Shown: in pieces, positions 56,253 to 64,000 of the stretch | Position numbering within the stretch: position 1 is the stretch's first letter | Layout of the letters: every line of letters starts with the position of its first letter | Assembly: GCA_024684035.1 (NCBI GenBank) | Contig: JAIKXQ010000073.1 | Span: 1-64,000, forward strand | Reading direction: 5' to 3' | DNA: 64,000 nucleotides | From: Eubacterium sp. | GTDB taxonomy: Bacteria; Bacillota; Clostridia; Lachnospirales; Lachnospiraceae | Translations under genes and position numbers: made by a program | The notes under the pieces: model-generated | What the model saw: the letters and a program-made list of their open reading frames with translations, nothing else | The model's database searches: none | What the model was told of the DNA's origin: nothing

Positions 56253-57584
56253 TTGAATTCATTAAAACGAAGAATTATTGCAGCAACATTAAGTATGGCG
56301 CTGATCGGCGCGCAGGCACTTCCTGTAGGCGCTGATACAGCTGATGATATTGCGGCTGTTCAGGCTCAGCAGGAGCAGACAAACGCAGCACTGTACGATG
56401 TACAGAGTTCTATTGACAGTCTTGAAGGACAGAAGCAGGAGATTCTTGATCAGATCGACGGTTATGATCAGCAGCTGGTTCTGACCATGGCATCGATCCA
56501 GTCCCTGGATCAGCAGGTCGCTCAGAAAGAGAAAGATCTCGAAAAGACAGCCAAGGATCTCAAGAAGGCCCAGAAGGACGAGAAAGTTCAGTATGAGGCG
56601 ATGAAGAAGAGAATCCAGTACCTGTATGAGCAGGGCGGACGCAACGGTTGGGTTGACGTTATGATGGGAGATGTATCCCTGTCAGAGGGAATGGACAAAG
56701 TAGACAATACTCAGTCCATGTACAAATACGACCGCGAAGAGCTTGAGAACTACACAAAGACTGCTGAGGAAGTAAAGAAACTTCAGGCACAGCAGACACA
56801 GCAGAAATCTTCCCTGGAGGCTATGAAGCAGGAGCAGGAGGGAGCGAAAGCAAACCTCGAGGCGCTCAAAGAGCAGGCACAGGCTGAGAATGAAAACTAC
56901 GATCAGCAGATTGCTCAGGCACAGGCAACTGCGGATGAGTACTATGCTCTGATCGAGCAGCAGAACGCTCAGATCGCTCAGCTTCAGGAACAGAAAGCTG
57001 CTGAGGATGAAGCTGCCCGCCAGGCTGCTGAGGCAGAAGCTGCCCGTCAGGCCGCTGAGCAGGAAGCTGCTCAGAATGTGCAGACAAGCGGTGAGACATA
57101 CACAGGAAATGATGGCGACGCACAGTCCGATGCCGGCTATTCTGAGGACACAAGCTCTTACAGTGAGAGTACAGGTTCTTCTGAAGCTCAGACAACGGTA
57201 TCCGCACCGGTATCCGCACCGGTAAGCAACGGTACAGGCGTTTCCGGATCCGCAATCGCAAGCTATGCTTGCCAGTTCACCGGAAATCCTTATGTATGGG
57301 GTGGTACATCCCTTACAAACGGAGCTGACTGTTCCGGATTCGTTCAGTCTGTGTACAGACAGTTTGGAATCAACCTTTCCAGAACTACATATACACAGGC
57401 AAATGAGGGTGTTGCAGTATCCTACAATGATATGCAGCCCGGAGATGTTATCAACTATGGTTTCCATACAGCGATCTACATCGGAAACAACCAGATCGTA
57501 CACGCTGCAGATGAGAGCCTGGGTATCATCGTTCAGAGTAATCCGGCATATCAGCCGATCGTAACAATCAGAAGATTCGTCTGA
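56253..57584 (+). CDS. Secreted NlpC/P60 peptidoglycan hydrolase with coiled-coil domain
   Basis: 443 residues from a TTG start with GAGGAGG eight nt upstream. A signal peptide (ending about residue 27, VGADTAD) leads to a PcsB-like coiled coil rich in Gln and Ala (about 30-270). An Asn/Ser/Thr-rich linker is followed by an NlpC/P60 domain (about 335-443). Catalytic Cys lies in GADCSGF and the His in FHTAIYIG, with a further HAADE. It should cleave peptide stems at the division site or lateral wall, the coiled coil keeping it inactive until engaged by FtsEX-like partners, as known for PcsB. Confidence 0.92.
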   Translation: MNSLKRRIIAATLSMALIGAQALPVGADTADDIAAVQAQQEQTNAALYDVQSSIDSLEGQKQEILDQIDGYDQQLVLTMASIQSLDQQVAQKEKDLEKTAKDLKKAQKDEKVQYEAMKKRIQYLYEQGGRNGWVDVMMGDVSLSEGMDKVDNTQSMYKYDREELENYTKTAEEVKKLQAQQTQQKSSLEAMKQEQEGAKANLEALKEQAQAENENYDQQIAQAQATADEYYALIEQQNAQIAQLQEQKAAEDEAARQAAEAEAARQAAEQEAAQNVQTSGETYTGNDGDAQSDAGYSEDTSSYSESTGSSEAQTTVSAPVSAPVSNGTGVSGSAIASYACQFTGNPYVWGGTSLTNGADCSGFVQSVYRQFGINLSRTTYTQANEGVAVSYNDMQPGDVINYGFHTAIYIGNNQIVHAADESLGIIVQSNPAYQPIVTIRRFV

Positions 57585-57686
57585 AATTGAAAAGCACAGC
57601 TTTGCCTGTGTGAAAGAATTGAAATTAACTGATCGGGGAACTGCCTTCTGGCAGATGGTCAGTTGAGTAGGGAGTATTCTATATAA

Positions 57687-57717
57687 GCAGTCATGGCTTC
57701 GGCCATGGCTGTTTTTT
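57687..57717 (+). terminator. Terminator of the NlpC/P60 gene
   Basis: AGCAGTCATGGC/GCCATGGCTGT type stem with a TTCG loop, then TTTTTT. Just upstream a second stem, AACTGA...TCAGTT with an inner CTGCC/GGCAG (57627-57664), may fold. Repeat copy 8 follows. Confidence 0.85.
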
Positions 57718-57718
57718 C

Positions 57719-57787
57719 GTCTCATAGGAAATTCCTCCGAATTTCCCATGAGACAAAACGCTCCGCTTAGATGCGCAGCCCGCAGAA
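57719..57787 (+). repeat. Dispersed repeat, copy 8
   Basis: GTCTCATAGGAAATTC CTCC GAATTTCCCATGAGAC, AAAACGCTCCGCTTAGATGCGCAGCCCGCAG. The hairpin is as in copy 6 but with A at the fifth pair. Confidence 0.85.
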
Positions 57788-57924
57788 CACAGAATGAACA
57801 TATTTTCATCAAATTTGAATCACATTTTTCACAAAAATCCATCACAATCTGACCGTATGATAAGAACCATAGAAGACAGGCAACGCAGTGTTGTGAATAT
57901 AGAAAGACAGGAAAGGTGAAGATT

Positions 57925-59328
57925 ATGAATGGATACGATAATTTCAATTACGACGGAAACAATGATTTACACCGGAACAATACAGAAAGTAGTTTTTCAG
58001 AGGGCGAGCGGAACGGAGCTCACTTCGAGGGCAATGGAAATTTGAATAATGGCAGCCGCAGAGGAAATACAGGAAAAAGAAAACGCGGAAATTCCGGAAA
58101 GTTCATGACAGTCGTTGCCCTGGCAGCGGCCTTCGGCGTCACTGCCGGCGGAACGGCATACGGAGTAAATTACACAGCCGGAAAGCTTTTCGGAGGCGCA
58201 ACGGAGAGTCAGGCGCAGGCTTCCGGTACAAAGTCGGACACGAACAGTACCGCAGCTGAGGCCAGTCTCACAACAGCGAAAAAGACAAAGAGTATTGAGA
58301 CTACAACAACGAATACCTCAGGCGTGATGACGGTGGCAGATGTCGCAAAAGAGGCAATGCCATCCATGGTTACCATCTCCACGATGTCGGTGCAGGAGAT
58401 GCGCAGCTTCTTCGGAGGATCTCAGAAATATGAGGTGCAGGGCGCCGGAACCGGTGTGATCATCGGAGAGACCGATGAGGAAATCCTCATCGCCACAAAC
58501 AATCATGTAATCAGCGGAGCCCAGACCGTATCCATCGGCTTTGTAGATGAGTCGGTTGTATCTGCGGCAATTAAGGGGACGGATGCAGAGAACGATCTTG
58601 CTGTTGTGGCTGTAAAGAAAGCAGATGTGACAGACAGCACAATGGAGCAGATCAAGGTAATCACTGTTGGTGATTCCGACGAACTTCAGCTCGGAGAGCA
58701 GGTGGTGGCCATCGGAAACGCACTTGGCTATGGGCAGTCAGTTACCAGCGGTTATGTAAGTGCTTTGAACAGAACGCTGGATATGAGTGACGGGACAACA
58801 GATTACAATTCAACGGGACTGATCCAGACGGATGCCGCGATCAACTCAGGAAACTCCGGCGGCGCCCTTCTCAATATGAAAGGTGAACTCATCGGAATCA
58901 ACGAGGCAAAGAGTTCTGCCGGATCCGGAGAAGCCTCTGTAGACAATATGGGATTTGCGATCCCGATGTCCAAGGCAAAATCTATTCTCAGCGACCTTAT
59001 GAATCAGGAGACAAAGACCAGGTACGCGGAGAATGAGAGAGGACGTCTGGGTGTGAATGTAGCGGATGTCACAGCCGAATATGCACAGGCCTACAATATG
59101 CCGGAGGGTGTATGTATTACGGATACACAGATGGACAGCGCAGCGGCTCTGGCCGGACTTCAGCAGGGAGATGTGATCACGAAGTTCGGCGATACGGATG
59201 TAAAGACCGCCTCAGAACTCAAGGAAGCTCTTGCCTATTACACATCCGGAGATACTGTTGATGTCACTGTACAGAGAAATAGCAGTGGCCATTATGAGGA
59301 AATGACGGTAAGCGTCACCCTCCAGTGA
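57925..59328 (+). CDS. HtrA/DegP-like membrane serine protease with PDZ domain
   Basis: About 467 residues from ATG 57925 (AGGAAAGG upstream). An Asn/Gly-rich cytoplasmic tail (1-55) precedes one transmembrane helix (FMTVVALAAAFGVTAGGTAYG). The trypsin-like domain (about 130-370) has the catalytic His in ATNNHVI, Asp in AENDLAVVAVK and Ser in NSGNSGGALL. A PDZ domain (about 375-465) follows with GVCITDTQMDSAAALAGLQ. It degrades or refolds misfolded envelope proteins. Confidence 0.93.
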   Translation: MNGYDNFNYDGNNDLHRNNTESSFSEGERNGAHFEGNGNLNNGSRRGNTGKRKRGNSGKFMTVVALAAAFGVTAGGTAYGVNYTAGKLFGGATESQAQASGTKSDTNSTAAEASLTTAKKTKSIETTTTNTSGVMTVADVAKEAMPSMVTISTMSVQEMRSFFGGSQKYEVQGAGTGVIIGETDEEILIATNNHVISGAQTVSIGFVDESVVSAAIKGTDAENDLAVVAVKKADVTDSTMEQIKVITVGDSDELQLGEQVVAIGNALGYGQSVTSGYVSALNRTLDMSDGTTDYNSTGLIQTDAAINSGNSGGALLNMKGELIGINEAKSSAGSGEASVDNMGFAIPMSKAKSILSDLMNQETKTRYAENERGRLGVNVADVTAEYAQAYNMPEGVCITDTQMDSAAALAGLQQGDVITKFGDTDVKTASELKEALAYYTSGDTVDVTVQRNSSGHYEEMTVSVTLQ

Positions 59329-59437
59329 AATGTTATTGTCTGCCATCCGTATCCATGAATTACCCCCCTATAATGTGTAGTACCTCTATAATCTGAATTA
59401 CACGACAGCGGATGGATTCAATATATAGATAATAAAG

Positions 59438-59490
59438 GACAGCTGTGAGAAAAACATACGATGGTTTTTCCCGCAGCTGTCTCTTTTTTT
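59438..59490 (+). terminator. Terminator of the protease gene
   Basis: GACAGCTG...GAAAAAC and GTTTTTC...CAGCTGTC pair in a long stem, followed by a T-run. Repeat copy 9 starts next. The 110 nt before it hold nothing recognisable. Confidence 0.8.
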
Positions 59491-59546
59491 GTGGTATAGG
59501 AAATTGCTTCGCAATCCCTATGAGACAAAACGCTCCGCGTACTTTG
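59491..59546 (+). repeat. Dispersed repeat, copy 9 (variant core)
   Basis: GTGGTATAGGAAATTGCTTCGCAATCCCTATGAGACAAAACGCTCCGCGTACTTTGTT. The loop differs (ATTGC-TTC-GCAAT) and the tail is short, but AAAACGCTCCGC is kept. Confidence 0.8.
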
Positions 59547-59576
59547 TTGAAAATATGTATGGAATATAAAATATAT

Positions 59577-59606
59577 TTGAGATATGATGAAAGGGTATGA
59601 TATAAA
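59577..59606 (+). promoter_or_regulatory. Promoter of the GH5 gene
   Basis: TTGAGA (59577-59582), 18-bp spacer, TATAAA (59601-59606), 34 nt before ATG 59640. Confidence 0.45.
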
Positions 59607-59639
59607 AAACATGAATCAATCATTGAAGAGGAGAGCTTT

Positions 59640-61166
59640 ATGAGAGAAGGGCACAGAAATGCATCATCTATGGTGCAGAATCTACGAAGGTTATTTTGTT
59701 TTCGGGCAGCGCTGGTGATCTTGTTGACAGGGGCTGCCTTTCTTTTTCTGACTCCGAAAACGATATCGGCAGCCGTAAAGGCGATTCATGTACAGGGAAC
59801 GCAGTTGGTAGACAGCTCCGGTGAGCAGGTACAGCTCTGCGGCGTGAGTACACATGGCCTTCAGTGGTATCCGCAGTATGTCAATGAGGCGTCGTTTGCC
59901 AGTCTCAAGGGCATCTGGGGGGCAAATGTGGTTCGTCTGGCCATGTATACCGGTGAGGGCGGATATTGTACCGGGGGCGATAAGACTCGTCTGGAGCAGA
60001 TCATCGACACCGGTGTCAAGGCGGCAAACAATCAGGGAATGTACTGCATCATTGACTGGCACACCCTCAGCGACTCCAATCCACAGACATATCAGGGAGA
60101 GGCGGTGAATTTTTTTAGAAAAATGTCCGCGAAGTATGCCTCCTACAACAATGTCATTTATGAAATCTGTAACGAGCCCTGTAACGGAACGACCTGGGGA
60201 CAGGTGAAATCCTACGCGGATGCAGTTGTTGCGGCCATTCGGGCAAATGACAAGAAGGCTCTTATTCTCGTTGGAACGCCGAACTGGGCACAGTTGGGAC
60301 TCGACGGTTCTCTCTACAACGCATATTACAGTAACCAGACGGATACGGATCTGAATACGATTCTGAACAACAGGATCAGCGACAGTAACCTGATGTACAC
60401 CTGTCACTTCTATGCAACCACTCACGTGGACTGGCTTCGTGCCCGTGTGAACAGGGCGATCGACGCGGGACTTCCTGTATTCATTTCCGAATGCAGCATC
60501 TGTGATTCCTCAGGCGGCGGAAACATTGATTATACGCAGGCGGATGCCTGGAAAAATCTGATCGTCCAGCGAAGATTATCGTTCTGTGCCTGGAGTCTGT
60601 GCAACAAGGCGGAGACATCTGCATTGATCTCTTCGGGGTGTCAGAAGACTTCCGGGTGGTCGGATTCTGATTTGTCCACCACCGGAAAGTGGTTTAAGAA
60701 GTTTATCTGGAATCAGGGAGAATTGTCGAAGCCGACGCCCGAAGGCGCCATGTTCCGCCTCTATCATCCACATACGGGTGAGCACTTCTATACAAGCAGC
60801 CGGCTGGAGAGAAATACGCTGGTGAGCCGTGGATGGATTTATGAGGGAATCGGCTGGTATGCGCCGAAGAAATCCACGACACCGGTATACCGTCTGTACT
60901 ATCCTTTTACAACGGATCATCATTACACGTCCGATAAACATGAGTACGACACACTCATCAAGAAATACGGATGGAAGGGAGAGGGAATCGGCTGGTATTC
61001 CAGTGACAGTAAAGAGGTGCCGATCTACAGACAGTACAATCCGGGGGCACGTACCGGTGCGCATAATTATTCCGACAGCAAATACGAAAATGATGTGCTT
61101 GTTTCGAAACACGGATGGATTGCGGAAGGAATCGGCTGGTACGGAATCAAGCAGGAAAGCAGATAA
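59640..61166 (+). CDS. Secreted GH5 endoglucanase with DUF5648 repeats
   Basis: 508 residues. A signal peptide with a hydrophobic core (AALVILLTGAAFLFL) ends near residue 45. The GH5 barrel covers about 50-355: GVSTHGLQWYP, the acid/base Glu in YEICNEP, and the nucleophile Glu in FISECS. Three C-terminal modules of about 45 residues repeat RLYHPHTGEHFYTSS/...EGIGWYAP, the DUF5648 type, possibly cell-surface or carbohydrate binding. It should cut beta-1,4-glucans outside the cell. GAGGAGAG precedes ATG 59640. Confidence 0.92.
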   Translation: MREGHRNASSMVQNLRRLFCFRAALVILLTGAAFLFLTPKTISAAVKAIHVQGTQLVDSSGEQVQLCGVSTHGLQWYPQYVNEASFASLKGIWGANVVRLAMYTGEGGYCTGGDKTRLEQIIDTGVKAANNQGMYCIIDWHTLSDSNPQTYQGEAVNFFRKMSAKYASYNNVIYEICNEPCNGTTWGQVKSYADAVVAAIRANDKKALILVGTPNWAQLGLDGSLYNAYYSNQTDTDLNTILNNRISDSNLMYTCHFYATTHVDWLRARVNRAIDAGLPVFISECSICDSSGGGNIDYTQADAWKNLIVQRRLSFCAWSLCNKAETSALISSGCQKTSGWSDSDLSTTGKWFKKFIWNQGELSKPTPEGAMFRLYHPHTGEHFYTSSRLERNTLVSRGWIYEGIGWYAPKKSTTPVYRLYYPFTTDHHYTSDKHEYDTLIKKYGWKGEGIGWYSSDSKEVPIYRQYNPGARTGAHNYSDSKYENDVLVSKHGWIAEGIGWYGIKQESR

Positions 61167-61188
61167 AGAATCGATAGAAGTATCATTG

Positions 61189-61221
61189 TTAAGGGAACGC
61201 TGTTTTTCAGGGTTCCCTTAA
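61189..61221 (+). terminator. Terminator of the GH5 gene
   Basis: TTAAGGGAAC/GTTCCCTTAA perfect 10-bp stem. The T-run is poor (TTAATTA), so efficiency is uncertain. Confidence 0.6.
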
Positions 61222-61223
61222 TT

Positions 61224-61256
61224 ATGGTATAGGAAATTGCTCCGCAATCCCTAAAA
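61224..61256 (+). repeat. Dispersed repeat, copy 10 (core fragment)
   Basis: ATGGTATAGGAAATTGCTCCGCAATCCCTA, matching the variant core of copy 9 but without a tail. Confidence 0.7.
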
Positions 61257-61293
61257 AATACTGAAAATTCATCAATCTTCGTGTGTCCATGGT

Positions 61294-61322
61294 TTTACTG
61301 TCGTCACATTTGATGGTATAAT
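61294..61322 (+). promoter_or_regulatory. Promoter of ilvBN
   Basis: TTTACT (61294-61299), 17-bp spacer, TATAAT (61317-61322) with an extended TGG before it. The leader shows no T-box motif. Confidence 0.65.
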
Positions 61323-61422
61323 ACTTTTTTAGAATTACGGAAATGACAGAAAAGATGAGTGCAAATCATATAAAAGAGAAAAAGTACTCGTCAGTCTGGC
61401 CGCAGTCAGAGGAGGTTTACAC

Positions 61423-63045
61423 ATGAACGGTGCAGAAGCAATGGTAAAATGTCTGGAAGCAGAGGGGATCACACAGATCTTCGGTATTCCGGGCGTTGCA
61501 ATCGCCCCTTTCTATGAGGCGATGTATAATTCGAAGAACTTACAGCATATCCTGGTGAGACAGGAACAGGCAGCGGGACATGCTGCCAGCGGATATGCCC
61601 GCATTTCGAAGAAGCCGGCCGTCTGTGTCACATCCTCAGGCCCCGGCGCGACGAATCTTATTACTGCTCTTGCCACTGCCTATGCGGACAGTATTCCGAT
61701 GGTGGCAATTACGGGACAGGTAAACAGCAATCTTCTCGGAAGAGATGTTTTTCAGGAAGCGGACATGCGCGGAGCTACAGAGTCTTTCGTCAAGTACAGC
61801 TACCTCGTAAAAAACGCAGACGATCTTCCGAGAGTGTTTAAGGAAGCATTCTATATTGCCTCTACAGGAAGACAGGGCCCGGTTCTCATCGATATTCCCT
61901 GCGACGTGCAGATGGCTCAGTTGAAAAAAGAATTCAAATACCCGGAAGAAGTTAACATCCGGGGATATAAACCGAGTACAAAGGGAAACGGACAGCAGAT
62001 GGCAAAGGTGATCGCAGCCATCAACAAGGCGAAAAAGCCTTTGATCTGTGCCGGCGGCGGTGTAATCCTCGGTGACGGAGAGAAAGTAGTTACAGAATTC
62101 TGCGAGAAGTTTAATATCCCGCTGGTAACTACGATGATGGGAATCGGTGTCATGCCGAAGAAACATCCTCTCTATTTCGGTATGCTTGGCAACAACGGAA
62201 AGCCCTACGCGAACCGTGCTGTGGCAAACAGTGATCTTCTCATTGTTGCCGGCGCAAGAATCGCGGACCGTGCGGTGCCGAAGCCGGAGAATCTCGAGAA
62301 ACAGGTCAATGTCATTCACATCGACATAGACTCCGCAGAGATCGGTAAAAACCTTGGACCTACCATTCCGCTGGTGGGCGATATCAAGAACATTTTCAAC
62401 TCCCTTCTTGAGGCGGATATCAAGATCGATACGAAGGAATGGATCGGTACTCTGGAGGAGATCAAGACAAGCACAGTGGATCACAGAGTTTTCAGTAACC
62501 GTCTGGTTAATCCGATGATTCTTGTGCAGACACTCTCCGAGAAAATGGATGACAATGCTGTATATGTAGCGGATGTGGGACAGAATCAGCTCTGGTCTGC
62601 GGACAATTACGTGATGAAGTCCGGTCGTTTCATGACCACCGGAGGAATGGGAACCATGGGATATTCGATCCCGGCGGCCATCGGCGTAAAGGTCTGCGAG
62701 CCGGATCGTCAGGTTGTTGCCGTCTGCGGAGACGGAGATTTCCAGATGTCCATGTTTGAGCTTGGCACCATGGCTGTCAACCGGATTCCGCTGAAGATTC
62801 TCATAATGAGAAATCAGTATCTCGGACTGGTGCGTGAACATCAGGAGAAGACCTATGAGGGACATTATTCCGGCGTGCAGCTGCACAACTATCCGCACTA
62901 TGATCATTTGGCGGCGGCCTATGATATGGATTACTTCCATGCACAGGAGAACGAGGAGCTGGATGCGGAACTCGATCGATTCCTGAAGTGCAAAAATGCG
63001 GCCATCATGGTCTGCGAGATCGACAGTTTCAATAAAGTTAAGTAA
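61423..63045 (+). CDS. ilvB: Acetolactate synthase, large subunit
   Basis: 540 residues. AEGITQIFGIPGVAIAPFYEA, VRQEQAAGHAASGYAR (active Glu), SGPGATNLITALATAY, GDGDFQMSMFELGT and the ThDP-binding stretch GMGTMGYSIPAAIG identify a catalytic ThDP enzyme. It makes acetolactate or acetohydroxybutyrate for valine, leucine and isoleucine. It is slightly shorter than usual (about 560-570). The small subunit follows after 12 nt. GAGGAGG precedes ATG 61423. Confidence 0.93.
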   Translation: MNGAEAMVKCLEAEGITQIFGIPGVAIAPFYEAMYNSKNLQHILVRQEQAAGHAASGYARISKKPAVCVTSSGPGATNLITALATAYADSIPMVAITGQVNSNLLGRDVFQEADMRGATESFVKYSYLVKNADDLPRVFKEAFYIASTGRQGPVLIDIPCDVQMAQLKKEFKYPEEVNIRGYKPSTKGNGQQMAKVIAAINKAKKPLICAGGGVILGDGEKVVTEFCEKFNIPLVTTMMGIGVMPKKHPLYFGMLGNNGKPYANRAVANSDLLIVAGARIADRAVPKPENLEKQVNVIHIDIDSAEIGKNLGPTIPLVGDIKNIFNSLLEADIKIDTKEWIGTLEEIKTSTVDHRVFSNRLVNPMILVQTLSEKMDDNAVYVADVGQNQLWSADNYVMKSGRFMTTGGMGTMGYSIPAAIGVKVCEPDRQVVAVCGDGDFQMSMFELGTMAVNRIPLKILIMRNQYLGLVREHQEKTYEGHYSGVQLHNYPHYDHLAAAYDMDYFHAQENEELDAELDRFLKCKNAAIMVCEIDSFNKVK

Positions 63046-63057
63046 GGAGAGAAGGAC

Positions 63058-63531
63058 ATGAAGGGTATTTTTTCGGTATTGGTAGAAAACAAAGACGGTG
63101 TTCTCTCCGGTATAGCAGGACTCTTCGCCAGAAGGGGATATAACATCACCAGTCTTGCGGTGGGCGAGACGGAGCGGCACGATGTGTCCAGTATGACGGT
63201 GGTATCCAACGGAGATGCGAGAACCATCGATCAGATTGAGAAGCATCTCAATAAGAAACTGGACGTGATAAAAGTCCGCAGACTGGACGAGTCAAAAAGT
63301 ATCGAGCTTGAGATGATGCTGATCAAGGTTTCCTATAATATGACCAACCGTGCTTCTCTCATTGAGCTCTGCAGTGTCATGGGGGCGAGAATTGCACATG
63401 TATCGCCGAAAAACATGGTGATTGAGATGCACGCGGCACCTGACACAATCGTGGAATTCATCGATCTGGTTCGCAACTTCGGAATTCTAGAGGTTCAGAG
63501 AACCGGAACGATCGCGATGTCCAAGAGCTGA
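63058..63531 (+). CDS. ilvN: Acetolactate synthase, small regulatory subunit
   Basis: 157 residues, normal length (about 155-170). An N-terminal ACT domain starts MKGIFSVLVENKDGVLSGIAGLFARRGYNITSL, the valine-binding region. The second half (IKVSYNMTNRASLIELCSVMGARI) is the ALS_ss_C domain. It activates IlvB and gives valine feedback inhibition. GGAGAGAAGG precedes the start. Confidence 0.95.
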   Translation: MKGIFSVLVENKDGVLSGIAGLFARRGYNITSLAVGETERHDVSSMTVVSNGDARTIDQIEKHLNKKLDVIKVRRLDESKSIELEMMLIKVSYNMTNRASLIELCSVMGARIAHVSPKNMVIEMHAAPDTIVEFIDLVRNFGILEVQRTGTIAMSKS

Positions 63532-63554
63532 GAGCGGGACAGAATGGTATAAAG

Positions 63555-63598
63555 AACAGCGGGATGTGGAGAAAAAACTCTTGTTCCGCTGTTTTTTT
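63555..63598 (+). terminator. Terminator of ilvBN
   Basis: AACAGCGG/CCGCTGTT 8-bp stem over a 20-nt loop, then TTTTT. Confidence 0.85.
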
Positions 63599-63619
63599 AG
63601 ATGCAGAAACAAAGAATTC

Positions 63620-63628
63620 TGTTACAAT
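63620..63628 (+). promoter_or_regulatory. Extended -10 promoter of the GH43 gene
   Basis: TG-T-TACAAT (63620-63628) lies about 80 nt before ATG 63712. Confidence 0.45.
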
Positions 63629-63711
63629 AATGTAGATGCCGGATGCGCCTCCGTTTGAACGCGATCGCGGCAAAAAAAGCAAGAATTTTTATGAAATCGG
63701 GGAATACAACG

Positions 63712-64000
63712 ATGAAGAAGCAGGCATACAATCCATATCTGCCGCTGAATGAATATATTCCGGACGCAGAACCTCATGTGTTCGGAGACAGAATCTATAT
63801 CTACGGTTCGCATGACAAGGAGAACGGAGAGACGTTCTGTATGCGTCCGTATATCGTCTGGTCTGCACCGGTCACGGATCTCTCTGACTGGAGCTGCGTA
63901 GAGACAGTCTATGATCAGTCCGAGGATCCTCTCTACAACAGTGAGACGGAGATGATCTACACCTATGCGCCGGATGTGGTGCAGGGAAATGACGGACGTT
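63712..64000 (+). CDS. GH43-family glycoside hydrolase (N-terminal part)
   Basis: The frame from ATG 63712 is open to the window end (96 residues). NPYLPLNEYIPDAEPHVFGDR, IYGSHDKENG and YAPDVVQG match GH43 enzymes (arabinofuranosidase or xylosidase type), where the early Asp is catalytic. No signal peptide is seen, so it may act in the cytoplasm on imported oligosaccharides. An alternative in-frame ATG at 63691 adds seven residues. The specificity cannot be told from this part. Confidence 0.82.
   Translation, partial: MKKQAYNPYLPLNEYIPDAEPHVFGDRIYIYGSHDKENGETFCMRPYIVWSAPVTDLSDWSCVETVYDQSEDPLYNSETEMIYTYAPDVVQGNDGR

Noticed and set aside
56682-57947. 421-residue minus-strand ORF opposite the NlpC/P60 gene
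   Set aside because: Shadow of the repetitive coiled coil; the Leu/Ser/Cys-rich translation is an artefact.
61257-61422. T-box leader before ilvB
   Set aside because: No T-box sequence (GGGTGGNACCGCG) or anti-terminator pair could be found.
61636-63246. 536-residue minus-strand ORF opposite ilvBN
   Set aside because: Shadow of two strongly supported genes.

Overview
The window looks like a chromosome segment of a Gram-positive, fibre-degrading clostridium, most likely a Lachnospiraceae-type gut or rumen Firmicute. The clues are strong AGGAGG-type ribosome binding sites, some TTG/GTG starts, consensus sigma-A promoters, many hairpin-plus-T-run terminators, and typical gene content (PadR/HAAS/DUF4097 operon, LrgAB, DegV, PDZ serine protease, NlpC/P60 hydrolase, secreted modular CE1 and GH5 enzymes, GH43). 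No species can be named from sequence alone. The assignments below come from reading motifs; no database search was run.

Layout. 1-5.9 kb is an accessory scar: a large serine recombinase, an XRE regulator with an unrecognised AT-rich 394-codon ORF, a DUF3427-type helicase lacking its 5' half, and a NUDIX hydrolase. 5.9-10.8 kb holds glycerate kinase, a zinc-ribbon Ser/Thr kinase with a coupled small partner, an XRE regulator and a zinc-ribbon membrane protein. 10.8-12.5 kb (minus strand) is a HipA-like/HTH pair with two identical upstream boxes 42 bp apart. 12.6-15.5 kb is an NAD-salvage locus (nrtR-pncA-pncB) with two palindromic operators, followed by tRNA-Glu(CTC). 15.9-19.7 kb encodes a MocR-type regulator and a two-SBP-domain GGDEF receptor. 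19.9-23.5 kb (minus) is a VTC/DUF4956/Cthe_2159 cluster. 23.7-26.6 kb holds a macro-domain protein, a MATE pump and a GNAT enzyme. 26.7-32.2 kb is a two-component system plus an ABC exporter, followed by degV. 33.6-37.9 kb has a secreted CE1 esterase, a GT14 glycosyltransferase and a lipoprotein.

38.1-46 kb has a radical SAM enzyme, a metallophosphoesterase, a chemoreceptor, a SEC-C protein and an EAL phosphodiesterase. 46.2-48.4 kb is the PadR operon behind a tandem 15-bp repeat array. 48.6-53 kb carries a polysaccharide deacetylase, a histidinol-phosphatase and a glycogen branching enzyme. 53.1-55.9 kb pairs an ECF S component with coaX, then lrgAB. 56.2-61.2 kb has an NlpC/P60 hydrolase, an HtrA-like protease and a GH5 cellulase. 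61.4-63.5 kb is ilvBN, and a GH43 gene runs off the end.

The most unusual non-genic signal is a dispersed repeat present in about ten copies between 24.4 and 61.3 kb. Its core is a hairpin (GTCTCATAGGAAATTC / GAATTTCCCATGAGAC) followed by AAAACGCTCCGC and variable tails. It nearly always begins directly after the T-run of a gene's intrinsic terminator. It accounts for several false ORFs that share peptides in the ORF track.
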